A DNA stretch of 64,000 bases from Rhodococcus sp. Leaf247 (GTDB taxonomy: Bacteria > Actinomycetota > Actinomycetes > Mycobacteriales > Mycobacteriaceae): the NCBI RefSeq assembly GCF_001426185.1, contig NZ_LMRP01000004.1:72405-136404 (forward strand), given 5' to 3'. The notes beneath the pieces are model-generated. The model made no database searches and was not told the origin of the DNA. It saw nothing but the letters and a program-made list of their open reading frames with translations. Of the stretch, positions 18,366-27,502 are shown one piece after another (the first letter of the stretch is position 1; the number at the start of each line of letters is the position of its first letter). A program made the translations under genes and the position numbers.

Positions 18366-19133
18366 TCAGACCGCGAGTCCGAGTGCGGTGAGATAGCCGA
18401 CCGGATCGACACTCTCACCGCCGCGGCGAACCTCGAAGTGCAGGTGCGGGCCGTTGGAGTCGCCGGTGCTGCCGACCGCTCCGATGGCTTGTCCGGGCGC
18501 GATGGTGTCGCCGACAGCGACATCGATACGGCTCTGGTGCCCGTAGAGCACCTCGGTGTCGCCCTTCTTGATCTTGACCAGGTTGCCGTAGCCGTCGCCC
18601 GCGTCGCCGGCCTGCACGACGGTGCCACCGGTGACGGCGTAGATGGTGGTGCCCTGGGCCGCACCGAGGTCGATGCCCTCGTGGTTCTGCTGTCCGCTGC
18701 CTGTCGGGTTGCTGCGTCCGCCGTAGCCCGAGGTGACCTCGAAAGTGCCGGGGGACAACGGCAACCGAGCTCCACCGACACCCAGTGGTGCCGCCTGGAA
18801 CGGCGACGTCGCGTCCGGTGTCGGGTCGGGAGTCACCGGCGTCAGTGTGATGTCGCCGAGGACGAGTCCTGCGACTTCCTGGACCAGGACGCCGGTTGCG
18901 TCGAAGACGGCCGCCAGGATGGCTGCCTGCTGCTTCGCGTTCATCGGGATGCCCGGGATCTGGAACGCCGGTAGTGCGGGCAACGGCGGCAACACGGGTG
19001 CTGCCGCGGCGGTGGGCGTACCGGCGAAGAGGAGTGCCCCTGTCGCTGCGACGCCGACCATGGCGGCCGATCCCCAGCGGCCACGCCGTCGGGGGGAGCG
19101 CGATTCAGGGCTGATCTGTGATGTTCGGTGCAC
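18366..19133 (-). CDS. Secreted M23 (LytM-type) peptidase
   Basis: 255 residues from GTG 19133 with GGAGG 7 bases upstream. The signal peptide has an Arg-rich n-region and ends near PTAAAAP. A proline-rich linker precedes the M23 domain, which keeps the zinc motifs HEGIDLG (HxxxD) and HLHFEV (HxH). The nearby YGHQSRI is typical. It probably cleaves peptidoglycan peptides or regulates another hydrolase in the periplasm. It is convergent with the L,D-transpeptidase and divergent from the DUF4185 arabinanase, forming an envelope-remodelling cluster. Confidence 0.9.
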   Translation of the reverse strand: MHRTSQISPESRSPRRRGRWGSAAMVGVAATGALLFAGTPTAAAAPVLPPLPALPAFQIPGIPMNAKQQAAILAAVFDATGVLVQEVAGLVLGDITLTPVTPDPTPDATSPFQAAPLGVGGARLPLSPGTFEVTSGYGGRSNPTGSGQQNHEGIDLGAAQGTTIYAVTGGTVVQAGDAGDGYGNLVKIKKGDTEVLYGHQSRIDVAVGDTIAPGQAIGAVGSTGDSNGPHLHFEVRRGGESVDPVGYLTALGLAV

Positions 19134-19598
19134 GAAATACCTCCGTATGCGCCCGGGGGCGTCGACTTCTCACGTCGGCGCGGACTGTGAGGAGGAGGCG
19201 TCCCGAGGTGCCGCGGCGTCCACTGACGACACAGCCGTCGACGCCACGCGGGTCCGCACGAGCGGGCGACGCGAGAGCACGGCCATGCCGCACCGGCGAA
19301 CGCGAATGCCCTTCCCTTGGCTTTCGGGTACGACCGGTGGAACAACACAGGTAACACGGGGCGCACCTTCCCCAAGAGCGCCATCGGTCACTCTACGGGA
19401 CTTGAGTATCGCTGAGTAACACGAATGCTCAATTACACCAACGTAATTCGAGCGGCGCCGCCTAGCTGGGAAAACACATGCGTGTAATTCATCGGAGGCC
19501 CTGCTCATGCGGGGAGGTCGGGCTCCATGGCCGACTGATACCTTTCGTGCGGGGCGGGGTTACTGCCGCGTGCAACGCGACTGTGGGGGATTTTCGAT
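19134..19598. promoter_or_regulatory. 465-bp divergent intergenic region with repeated GTAACACG and GTAATT boxes
   Basis: No gene seen. The octamer GTAACACG occurs at 19351 and 19416. An inverted repeat AATTAC-N6-GTAATT lies at 19431-19448 and another GTAATTC at 19484-19490, in a locally AT-rich patch. These sit upstream of the M23 gene and the DUF4185 gene and look like regulator binding sites. The consensus elements of the c-di-AMP (ydaO) riboswitch, common before actinobacterial wall hydrolases, were not found. Confidence 0.5.
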
Positions 19599-20822
19599 AT
19601 GGGACGACAACGGGCGATGGCTGCTGCCCTGGCATTGATGGTGGTCGGGGGATCGAGCCTGGCGCTCGCACCGGTAGCCGTCGCCGAACCGTGCGGGGGA
19701 CTCTCCGGCACCGGAATCAGCGGTATCGGCTTCCCGGGGCAGCAACCGGCCGGTCGTCAGGGCCCCGTGCCTGCATACGACGGGCCGTCGACGTCCACCG
19801 TGGCGTGGGTGACCGGACAGGAGAGCGCGAACAGGACGTTCGACCGCTTCGGGATCTCGGGAACGGATCTCGGCATCAGCTGGGACAACGGCGCCGGACA
19901 GACGTTGATGGCCTTCGGCGACACCTTCGGCAACTGCTCGGTGCCGGGTGGGCAATGGCGGCACAACGTCCTTCTGCGCAGCAATGACGCAGATCTCGCG
20001 GACGGCATCACCTTCGCGGACGGAGTTCCCGGCGATGCCTCGTCGGGTGCAGTGGTCGCCGGCAACGACCCACGGTTCGCCACGCAGCTGCTCTCCGCGC
20101 TGGGGCTCTCACCCGTCGAGTACACGATCGTTCCGACGTCGGCCATCGCGGTGAACGGCGTGCAGTACATGCACTTCATGTCGGTTCGGGAGTGGAGCGG
20201 CTCGGTCTGGTCGACCAACTACGCCGGTATCGCGACCTCACGGGACAACGGGCAGACGTGGTTCCCCGAACCGAGCACGATCCGCTTCAACAGCGGCGTC
20301 ACGATTCCCGGCACCGAACAACTGGATGCGCGCTTCCAGCAGGCGGCCTTCGTCCGCGGCCAGGACGGGTTCGTCTACCAGTACGGGACTCCGAACGGCC
20401 GTCTCGGTGCTGCGTACCTCGCCCGCGTCACACCCGAGGCCATGCTGGACCTGAGCCGCTACGAATACTGGAACGGCGGCGGGTGGGCTCCCGGAGTGGA
20501 TGCGGCCGTGCCCGTCGTCCGGCAACCGGTCGGGGAGATGTCCGTCGCCTGGAACGCCTATCTGAACCGATACATCATGCTGTACGGCAACGACGTCGAA
20601 GGTCGGATCATGGCGCGCACCGCGTCGTCTCCGGAGGGCCCGTGGAGCGCGCCCACAGCACTCGTGGTCAACAACGACATCGGCAACTACCCCGGCGGAG
20701 GCCTGTACGCCCCGTACATCCACCCGAAGTCCGCCGGTAATGCGTTGTACTTCACGGCATCGCAGTACTCGTCCTACAACGTCATCCTGATGCGGACGAA
20801 CCTCGACGCCCTGCCGCGCTAG
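19599..20822 (+). CDS. Secreted DUF4185 protein, predicted GH183 endo-D-arabinanase
   Basis: 407 residues with a signal peptide (hydrophobic core AAALALMVVGGSSLALA, cleavage near AVAEP). The rest is a beta-propeller-like DUF4185 domain with repeated blade motifs such as MAFGDTFGNC, YAGIATSRDNGQTWF and GGGLYAPYIHP. The mycobacterial DUF4185 family has been assigned to GH183, enzymes that cut D-arabinan of arabinogalactan and lipoarabinomannan. This protein therefore probably trims the host's own mycolyl-arabinogalactan wall. GGGGGA lies 8 bases before the ATG. Catalytic acids were not assigned here. Confidence 0.8.
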   Translation: MGRQRAMAAALALMVVGGSSLALAPVAVAEPCGGLSGTGISGIGFPGQQPAGRQGPVPAYDGPSTSTVAWVTGQESANRTFDRFGISGTDLGISWDNGAGQTLMAFGDTFGNCSVPGGQWRHNVLLRSNDADLADGITFADGVPGDASSGAVVAGNDPRFATQLLSALGLSPVEYTIVPTSAIAVNGVQYMHFMSVREWSGSVWSTNYAGIATSRDNGQTWFPEPSTIRFNSGVTIPGTEQLDARFQQAAFVRGQDGFVYQYGTPNGRLGAAYLARVTPEAMLDLSRYEYWNGGGWAPGVDAAVPVVRQPVGEMSVAWNAYLNRYIMLYGNDVEGRIMARTASSPEGPWSAPTALVVNNDIGNYPGGGLYAPYIHPKSAGNALYFTASQYSSYNVILMRTNLDALPR

Positions 20823-20836
20823 AGAATCACGGACGA

Positions 20837-20872
20837 GAAAGGCCCCCGACTCGTGAGTCGGGGGCCTTTCTG
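20837..20872. terminator. Strong bidirectional terminator shared by the DUF4185 gene and tRNA-His
   Basis: GGCCCCCGACTC (20841-20852) pairs with GAGTCGGGGGCC (20855-20866), extended by GAAA/TTTC. T-rich tails follow on both strands. It ends plus-strand transcription after the DUF4185 gene and minus-strand transcription 6-12 bases after tRNA-His. Confidence 0.85.
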
Positions 20873-20877
20873 TTCGG

Positions 20878-20951
20878 GGTGGACGACGGGACTCGAACCC
20901 GCGACAGCCAGGATCACAACCTGGTGCTCTACCAACTGAACTACGCCCACC
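20878..20951 (-). tRNA. tRNA-His (anticodon GTG)
   Basis: On the minus strand the acceptor GTGGGCG pairs with CGTCCAC, with the histidine-specific extra G at -1 (20951) facing C73. The D arm, the anticodon loop TTGTGAT and the T arm GCGGGTTCGAGTCCCGT are all present. CCA is not encoded. Confidence 0.95.
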
Positions 20952-21035
20952 ATCACTGTGTCCGCCCCGTGGAGGGCTTCGCAGCGCGTTCGATACTAGC
21001 GTGTCCCGGGCGCGGGATGCCAATCGGTTACTCGG

Positions 21036-21638
21036 TCAGGCGTCCTTGTCGGTCAACGCGGTCACGACGGAGGCGATGTCCTCCGTGCTCGGGCCGGGGG
21101 GCGCGACGAAGGCGGTCTGTCGGTAGTACCGCAACTCCTGGATGGACTCCTCGATGTCCGCGAGTGCCCGGTGGGCCAGACCCTTGGGAGGCTGACCGAA
21201 GTAGATGCGCGGGTACCAGCGTCGGCACAGTTCCTTGATCGAACTCACGTCGATCATCCGGTAGTGCAGGTAGTCGTTCAGTTCCGGCATGTCCCGAGCG
21301 ATGAACCCACGGTCGGTACCGATCGAGTTGCCGGCGAGCGGAGCCGTGCCCGCGGGCACGTGCGTACGGATGTAGTCGAGCACCTGCTTCTGCGCTTGCT
21401 CCATGGTGACGGTGGAGGCGCGCACCTCCTCGGTCAGACCGGACTTGGCGTGCATCGCGGTCACGACGTCGGGCATCGACGCGAGGGAGTCGTCGTCGCA
21501 GTGGATGACGATGTCGACACCGTCGCCCAGGACGTTCAAGTCGCTGTCCGTCACCAGAGCGGCGATCTCGATGAGCTTGTCCGAGCCCAGCTCGAGACCG
21601 GTCATCTCGCAGTCGATCCACACAAGTTTGTCGTTCAC
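21036..21638 (-). CDS. orn: Oligoribonuclease
   Basis: 200 residues of DEDDh 3'-5' exoribonuclease, which degrades 2-5-nt RNAs and pGpG. Motifs are [14 protein letters not shown] (Exo I, D and E), [10 protein letters not shown] (Exo II) and HRALADI (Exo III, H and D). [17 protein letters not shown] is near identical to mycobacterial Orn. GTG 21638 is chosen because [14 protein letters not shown] matches family N-termini. Longer starts reach towards the divergent HerA-like gene. The C-terminus is short. Confidence 0.93.
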   Translation of the reverse strand: MNDKLVWIDCEMTGLELGSDKLIEIAALVTDSDLNVLGDGVDIVIHCDDDSLASMPDVVTAMHAKSGLTEEVRASTVTMEQAQKQVLDYIRTHVPAGTAPLAGNSIGTDRGFIARDMPELNDYLHYRMIDVSSIKELCRRWYPRIYFGQPPKGLAHRALADIEESIQELRYYRQTAFVAPPGPSTEDIASVVTALTDKDA

Positions 21639-21712
21639 CGCTGCCACAGTAGTCCCGACGTCGACGCTAGAGTTCACCGCGAACGCCCCCACCGAACGGA
21701 GCACCGCAGACG

Positions 21713-23287
21713 ATGACCGATTCCACCACTGCCGGACGGGCAGCCGCCATCGCTGCGGGGTACGCGACGCAGGGCCCGGCGATCGAACTCGGCAGTGTCG
21801 TGCTCGGTGGCGTGGCCGACGCCTCGGCCCGGGTGCGGTTGCCGTTGAAGATGGTCAATCGGCACGGTCTCGTGTCGGGCGCGACCGGAACGGGGAAGAC
21901 GAAGACCGTCCAGGTCATCGCCGAGCAGCTCTCAGCCGCAGGCGTTCCCGTCGTGCTCGCGGACATCAAGGGCGACCTGTCCGGATTGTCTGCCGGCGGA
22001 ACCGATTCCGAAAGTCTGCGGGCCCGCGCGACGGAGACCGCGGCGACGGAGTGGGCGCCCACCGGGTTCCCGGTGGAATTCCTGTCGCTCGGTACCGAGG
22101 GCGGCGCTGTCCCGGTCCGGGCGACCATCACGGCCTTCGGGCCGATCCTTCTGAGTAAAGTCCTGCAGCTCAACGCTACTCAGGAATCGACCCTTGGCCT
22201 GATCTTCCACTGGGCGGACACGCAGGGGCTCGCGCTGCTGGATCTGAAAGACCTGCGCGCGGTGATCACCCATCTCACCAGCGACGAGGGCAAGGCCGAC
22301 CTGAAGGGCATCGGCGGCGTCTCGTCGTCGACGGCCGGAGTCATCCTGAGGGCACTGGTGAATCTCGAAGCGGACGGTGGAGACACGTTCTTCGGGGAGC
22401 CGGAGATGCGCACGGAGGATCTGATCCGTATCGCACCCGACGGTCGCGGCGTGATCACGCTGTTCGAACTGGGCGCTCTCGCAGCACGTCCGGTGATGTT
22501 CTCGACATTCCTGATGTGGGTTCTGGCCGATCTCTTCCAGACTCTCCCCGAGGAGGGCGACCTGGACGCCCCGAAACTCGTGTTCGTCTTCGACGAGGCG
22601 CATCTGCTGTTCGCCGACGCGTCGAAAGCATTCCTGCAGCAGGTCGAACAGACCGTGAAGCTGATCCGTTCCAAGGGCGTCGGAATCTTCTTCTGCACCC
22701 AATTGCCCTCGGACGTACCGGGACCGGTGTTGTCGCAGCTGGGCGCGCGTGTGCAGCATGCGCTGCGTGCCTTCACCCCGGACGATCAGAAAGCGCTGAC
22801 CAAGACGGTCCGGACGTACCCGAAGAGCGAGGACTACGACCTCGAGGAAGCTCTGACGACACTCGGCACCGGAGAAGCGATCGTGACCGTGTTGTCCGAG
22901 CGTGGAGCGCCGACACCCGTGGCGTGGACGAGGATCCGACCGCCGCAGTCGTTGATGGACACCATCGGCACCGACGCGATCACCGCGGCTGCGACAGCGA
23001 GCCCGCTCTACGCCACCTACGGGACGACGGTCGACGGCGAGTCCGCCTACGAACTGTTGAACGCCCGCATGGCGCCGGAGCCGACACCGCAGGCACCGGA
23101 GTTCCCGCCGCTGCCGCAGACCTACGACCTACCGCCGCTCCCCGAACCGGAGCGCGACGGCCCGTCCGCGGCGGAGCGCATCATGGCGAACCCGGCCGTG
23201 AAAAGTTTCCTCCGCTCGGCCGCGAGTGCAGCAGGACGGGAGATCTCACGCAGCATCTTCGGGACGGGTCGCCGTCGACGCAGGTAA
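21713..23287 (+). CDS. HerA-like helicase/ATPase, DUF853 family
   Basis: 524 residues. Walker A is [19 protein letters not shown] (about 62-80) and Walker B is [13 protein letters not shown] (about 284-296). The arginine-finger region [19 protein letters not shown] is typical of the DUF853/YjgR branch of HerA-FtsK ATPases. The tail is rich in Pro and Glu, then basic. The family is suggested to be a DNA translocase or helicase, but its physiological role is unclear. It is divergent from orn across about 75 bp. Confidence 0.88.
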   Translation: MTDSTTAGRAAAIAAGYATQGPAIELGSVVLGGVADASARVRLPLKMVNRHGLVSGATGTGKTKTVQVIAEQLSAAGVPVVLADIKGDLSGLSAGGTDSESLRARATETAATEWAPTGFPVEFLSLGTEGGAVPVRATITAFGPILLSKVLQLNATQESTLGLIFHWADTQGLALLDLKDLRAVITHLTSDEGKADLKGIGGVSSSTAGVILRALVNLEADGGDTFFGEPEMRTEDLIRIAPDGRGVITLFELGALAARPVMFSTFLMWVLADLFQTLPEEGDLDAPKLVFVFDEAHLLFADASKAFLQQVEQTVKLIRSKGVGIFFCTQLPSDVPGPVLSQLGARVQHALRAFTPDDQKALTKTVRTYPKSEDYDLEEALTTLGTGEAIVTVLSERGAPTPVAWTRIRPPQSLMDTIGTDAITAAATASPLYATYGTTVDGESAYELLNARMAPEPTPQAPEFPPLPQTYDLPPLPEPERDGPSAAERIMANPAVKSFLRSAASAAGREISRSIFGTGRRRRR

Positions 23288-23291
23288 GAGG

Positions 23292-24098
23292 TCAGGAACC
23301 GCCGAGCTTCTTGTAGAAGCTGCCGATGATCGGGGCGCTGATGGAGCGCGGGCTGTACTGCCCGGCGACGGACATTCCCTTGCTGAGGATGCCCGGCACG
23401 ATGCGCATCTTGTTCTTCTCGAGGCCGTCGAGCGAGATTCGTGCGGTGTACGCGCTGTCGATCCACAGGAAATCCGGCACCAGCTTGTCGACGATGGAGG
23501 CGTCCGCCGGATCGGGCGTCTCGGTGCGGACCGGTCCGGGTGCCAGCAGGGTGCAGTGCACTCCGGTGCCGGACAGTTCCGAGCGCAACGACTCCGAGAA
23601 CGTGTTGACGAACGCCTTGGTCGCGGCGTAGGTCGCATTGTTGGGGATGGCCATGTTTCCTGCTGCCGACCCCGTGATGAGGATCCCGCCCGCCTTGCGC
23701 GCGATCATGCCGGGAAGCACCGCCAGGGTGAGGTCGTGCACCGCAACGGCATTGAGCTGCACCTGGGCGCGTTCGTAGGCGGGGTCGAGTGCCGAGACGG
23801 GCCCGAACGTCGCGATGCCGGCGTTGTTGCACAGCACCGAGATGTCGCGGCCGGCCAGCTCGTCCGCCAGCGTCCGACGCTGAGCGGGATCGGACAGATC
23901 GTTCACGCGCACCTCGACGGTGACTCCGTGCTCGGCCGTGAGCTTCGTGGCCAGGGCCTCGAGGAGCTCACCGCGTCGTGCGACCACGATCAGCGAGTGC
24001 CCGCGGGCGGCGAGTTCGGTGGCGAGTGCTTCACCGATACCGGACGACGCTCCGGTGACGACGGCACGGGACTCTGCGGAGGGTGCTGGGAGGCTCAC
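23292..24098 (-). CDS. Short-chain dehydrogenase/reductase
   Basis: 268 residues. The NAD(P)-binding motif is VVTGASSGIGEAL (about 13-25) and NNAG is present. The catalytic Ser-Tyr-Lys is in ITGSAAGNMAIPNNATYAAT followed by K. A basic residue after the second strand (VVARRGE) favours NADPH. It resembles the DltE/classical SDRs used in lipid metabolism. Substrate unknown. It is convergent with the DUF853 gene, 4 bp apart. Confidence 0.88.
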   Translation of the reverse strand: MSLPAPSAESRAVVTGASSGIGEALATELAARGHSLIVVARRGELLEALATKLTAEHGVTVEVRVNDLSDPAQRRTLADELAGRDISVLCNNAGIATFGPVSALDPAYERAQVQLNAVAVHDLTLAVLPGMIARKAGGILITGSAAGNMAIPNNATYAATKAFVNTFSESLRSELSGTGVHCTLLAPGPVRTETPDPADASIVDKLVPDFLWIDSAYTARISLDGLEKNKMRIVPGILSKGMSVAGQYSPRSISAPIIGSFYKKLGGS

Positions 24099-24143
24099 GG
24101 TGTCCGAGGCTAGCGTGAGCGGTCCCGGCGCGGCAGCGGCGGG

Positions 24144-26150
24144 TCAGATGGATGCGGCGAGGCGGGTGCCCTGCTCGATCGCGCGCTTCGCATCCACCTC
24201 CGCGGCGACGTCGGCACCTCCGATGACGTCGACGACGGTTCCCGATGCCACCAGCTCGTCGAGCAGGTCGCGCACCGATTCCTGTCCGGCGCAGACGACG
24301 ATGCTGTCGACGGCGAGAGTGCGAGACGCCCCGTCCACGGTGATGTGCAGACCGGCGTCGTCGATACGGTCGTACGCGACCCCGGACAGCTGCGTCACCT
24401 TCTTGCTCTTCAGCGCGGCGCGGTGCACCCATCCGGTCGTCTTTCCCAGCCGCGTCCCGATGCGCCCTTCCGTGCGCTGGAGCAGGAACACCTCGCGCAG
24501 GGCCGGTGTGGCGGCAGTGTCCGTCACGGCACCGGGAGCAGTGGGATCGTCGGTGACTCCCCACTCGGCACGCCACTCGGCGAGACTGGGCGCCGGCTCG
24601 GAGGTGAGGAACTCCGAGACGTCGACACCGATTCCGCCGGCACCGATGACGGCGACTCGACGGCCGATGGTCCGGTGCCCGAGGACCGCGTCGGCATATG
24701 TCATCACGCTCGGATGGTCGATCCCCGGGATCGACGGAACACGCGGGATCACACCGGTGGCGAGAACGACACGGTCGAACCCGGACAACTCGGAGGCAGT
24801 CGCCGTTGTCGAGAGCCGAACGGTCACGTTCGCCGCATCGAGGGCGTGGGAAAAGTAGCGAACGGTCTCCGCGAACTCCTCCTTACCGGGAATCCGCCGC
24901 GCGATGGCGAACTGGCCGCCGATCTCGGCACGTGCCTCGAACAGTGTCACCCGGTGTCCGCGCTGACCGAGGGCGACGGCGGTGGACAAGCCGGCAGGTC
25001 CGGCTCCGACGACGGCCACGTCGGTCGCCCGGCGAGTGGGGGACAGGAGCAACTCGGTCTCACGACCGGCGCGCGGGTTGAGCAGGCACGAGGCCTTCTT
25101 GTGTACGAAGACGTGGTCGAGGCAGGCCTGATTGCACGCGATACAGGTGTTGATCTGGTCGCGTCGGCCGCTCTGCGCTTTCAGGATCCACTCGGGGTCG
25201 GCCAACATCGGTCGTGCGAGCGAGACCAGCTGCGCGCTGCCGTCGGTCAGGATCTCCTCGGCGATTTCGGGCATGTTGATGCGATTGGCGGCCGCGACGG
25301 GCACGGTCACCACCTCGGCGAGACGCTTGGTGAAGTCGATGAACGGTGCGCGAGGAACCGATGTGACGATGGTCGGGACGCGGGACTCGTGCCACCCGAA
25401 GTCGGAATCGAACAGATCGACACCGGCTGCCTCCAGGTCGGTGGCCAGCGCGACGATCTCGTCCCACGTCTGGCCGCCCTCGACCAGATCGGCGAGCGAG
25501 ATGCGGAACGAGAGCAGGAACGTCGGACCCACCGCTGCCCGCGTGCGATGCACGATCTCGACGGCGATACGACGGCGGTTCTCCGCCGATCCGCCCCATC
25601 TGTCCGTGCGCTGGTTGGTGCGCGGTGCGAGGAACTGGTTGAGGAAGTAGCCCTCGCCGCCCATGATCTCGACGCCGTCGTACCCGGCGCGCTGGGCGAG
25701 TCGAGCGCAGCGCACGTAGTTCCTGATCTGCCACTCGACCCCGCGGTCGCTCAGACCTCGAGCTCGGAAGGGGGTGATGGGCGACTTTCCCGACGAGGCG
25801 CTGACGCTGAACGGGTGGTAGGAGTACCGACCTGCGTGCAGGATCTGCAGCAGGATCTTGCCGTCCTCCCGGTGCACCGCGTCGGTCACGCGGCGGTGGC
25901 GTCGAGCTTCGAGTCGGTTGGTCAATTTCGCCGCGAACGGAAGAAGCCAGCCGGTGCGGTTGGGCGCGTACCCACCGGTGACGATCAGCGCGACCCCTCC
26001 GCGCGCCCGCTCGGCGAAGTAGGCGGCCAGTTTGTCGACGTCCTTGGCCCGGTCCTCGAGCCCTGTGTGGATGGATCCCATCATCACGCGGTTGCGCAGC
26101 GTGGTGTGGCCGACCTCGATCGGGGACAGGAGAACGGGGAAGTCGGTCAT
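24144..26150 (-). CDS. FadH-like flavin/iron-sulfur oxidoreductase (2,4-dienoyl-CoA reductase family)
   Basis: 668 residues, the normal FadH length. An N-terminal old-yellow-enzyme barrel (FMN; LLSPIEVGHTTLRNRVMM, HAGRYSYHP) precedes a 4Fe-4S motif CIACNQACLDHVFVHKKASC (C-x2-C-x3-C-x11-C). FAD and NAD(P) Rossmann domains follow, with VVGAGPAGLSTA and AVIGAGGIGVDVSEFL. It reduces 2,4-dienoyl-CoA during beta-oxidation of unsaturated fatty acids, or a related enone. Its ATG is only 11 bp from the nearest possible start of the divergent transporter gene. Confidence 0.87.
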   Translation of the reverse strand: MTDFPVLLSPIEVGHTTLRNRVMMGSIHTGLEDRAKDVDKLAAYFAERARGGVALIVTGGYAPNRTGWLLPFAAKLTNRLEARRHRRVTDAVHREDGKILLQILHAGRYSYHPFSVSASSGKSPITPFRARGLSDRGVEWQIRNYVRCARLAQRAGYDGVEIMGGEGYFLNQFLAPRTNQRTDRWGGSAENRRRIAVEIVHRTRAAVGPTFLLSFRISLADLVEGGQTWDEIVALATDLEAAGVDLFDSDFGWHESRVPTIVTSVPRAPFIDFTKRLAEVVTVPVAAANRINMPEIAEEILTDGSAQLVSLARPMLADPEWILKAQSGRRDQINTCIACNQACLDHVFVHKKASCLLNPRAGRETELLLSPTRRATDVAVVGAGPAGLSTAVALGQRGHRVTLFEARAEIGGQFAIARRIPGKEEFAETVRYFSHALDAANVTVRLSTTATASELSGFDRVVLATGVIPRVPSIPGIDHPSVMTYADAVLGHRTIGRRVAVIGAGGIGVDVSEFLTSEPAPSLAEWRAEWGVTDDPTAPGAVTDTAATPALREVFLLQRTEGRIGTRLGKTTGWVHRAALKSKKVTQLSGVAYDRIDDAGLHITVDGASRTLAVDSIVVCAGQESVRDLLDELVASGTVVDVIGGADVAAEVDAKRAIEQGTRLAASI

Positions 26151-26173
26151 CTCGGCACCTTATGCTCCGACGC

Positions 26174-27502
26174 ATGGTCGTTGTGGGTAGCCCTGGCGCG
26201 GTGTCGAAGAAGCAGGTGCTGTCGTGGGGGTTCTGGGACTGGGGTGGCGCGGCGTTCCAGGCCGTCATCCTCACCTTCGTCTTCTCGGTGTATCTGACCG
26301 ACTCGGTCGGAGCGGACCTGCCCGGCAGTATCTCGGCGACCACGTGGTTGGGCTGGGCACTGGGAATCGCCGGGCTGTCGATAGCCCTGCTCGCCCCCGT
26401 GTCGGGTCAACGCAGCGACGCGAAGGGACGTCGCAAACGACTCCTGTTCGTCCTGACCGCAGCGACCATCGTGTGCATGGCGGCGTTGTTCTTCGTCAAG
26501 GACGACTACCACTATCTGTGGCTCGGACTGGTGCTGCTGTCCATCGCCTCGGTGCTCTTCGAGGTCGCCCAGGTTCCGTACACCGCGATGCTGCGGCAGG
26601 TGTCGACGCCCGACAATCTGGGTCGGGTGTCCGGATTCGGCTGGGCCATGGGCTATTTCGGCGGCATCTTCCTGCTGTTGCTGTGCTATTTCGGCTTCAT
26701 CACCGGCGACGGCGATACACGCGGATTCTTCGACGTCAGCACCGACGGCGGGCTGAACATCCGTCTGATCGCCCTCATGGCGGCGGTGTGGTTCCTCCTG
26801 TTCGCCCTTCCCGTCATGTTCGCGGTGCCCGAACTCCCGGCCCTCGATCCCGACGCGGCCGCCGCACGCGCCGGATATCTCGAGTCCTACCGCGTGCTGT
26901 GGCGAGACGTGTCCGATCTGTGGCGGACCGAGCGTCGCACCGTATGGTTCCTGGTGGCCAGCGCACTGTTCCGGGACGGTCTCGCCGGGGTCTTCACGTT
27001 CGGCGCGGTGCTGGCGGTGACGGTCTACGGCATCTCGGCCGCCGACGTGCTGCTGTTCGGCGTCGCTGCGAACGTGGTTGCTGCACTGGGCGCTCTGGTC
27101 GCCGGACGCGTGGACGACCGCATCGGACCGAAGCGGGTCATCGTCGTCTCGCTCGCGTCCATGATCGTTGCCGGGGCCATCCTGCTCGCGGTGTCGGGGC
27201 CGCTGATGTTCTGGATCTTCGGTCTGATCCTGTGTCTGTTCGTCGGCCCGGCGCAGTCGTCGTCACGCACGTTTCTCACGCGCATCGTGCCGCCGGGTCG
27301 AGAGGGCCAGATGTTCGGTCTGTACACGACCACCGGACGTGCCGTGTCGTTCCTGTCGCCGACGTTGTTCGGCCTGTTCGCCTACCTTTTCGACGCCGAC
27401 CGGGCAGGAATCCTGGGGCTGCTGCTGGTACTCGGCGCCGGCCTGCTGGCGTTGCTGCGCGTCGCGGCTCCGGACGGTGATCGGGCGCGGGTGACGGCGT
27501 GA
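26174..27502 (+). CDS. UMF1-type MFS transporter (Atg22-like)
   Basis: About 442 residues with about twelve transmembrane helices. The family motifs VLSWGFWDWGGAAFQAVILT (first helix), GQRSDAKGRRKR (loop 2-3) and VGPAQSSSRTFLTRIVPPG are seen. Substrate unknown; Atg22 of yeast vacuoles exports amino acids. The start is uncertain: ATG 26162, ATG 26174 or GTG 26201 (VSKKQVLSWGF, the most conserved begin). It overlaps the GyrI-like gene by four bases (GTGA). Confidence 0.82.
   Translation: MVVVGSPGAVSKKQVLSWGFWDWGGAAFQAVILTFVFSVYLTDSVGADLPGSISATTWLGWALGIAGLSIALLAPVSGQRSDAKGRRKRLLFVLTAATIVCMAALFFVKDDYHYLWLGLVLLSIASVLFEVAQVPYTAMLRQVSTPDNLGRVSGFGWAMGYFGGIFLLLLCYFGFITGDGDTRGFFDVSTDGGLNIRLIALMAAVWFLLFALPVMFAVPELPALDPDAAAARAGYLESYRVLWRDVSDLWRTERRTVWFLVASALFRDGLAGVFTFGAVLAVTVYGISAADVLLFGVAANVVAALGALVAGRVDDRIGPKRVIVVSLASMIVAGAILLAVSGPLMFWIFGLILCLFVGPAQSSSRTFLTRIVPPGREGQMFGLYTTTGRAVSFLSPTLFGLFAYLFDADRAGILGLLLVLGAGLLALLRVAAPDGDRARVTA

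Noticed and set aside
19134-19480. c-di-AMP (ydaO) riboswitch before the M23 gene
   Set aside because: The context fits, but the conserved core stretches of that riboswitch were not found on the minus strand.
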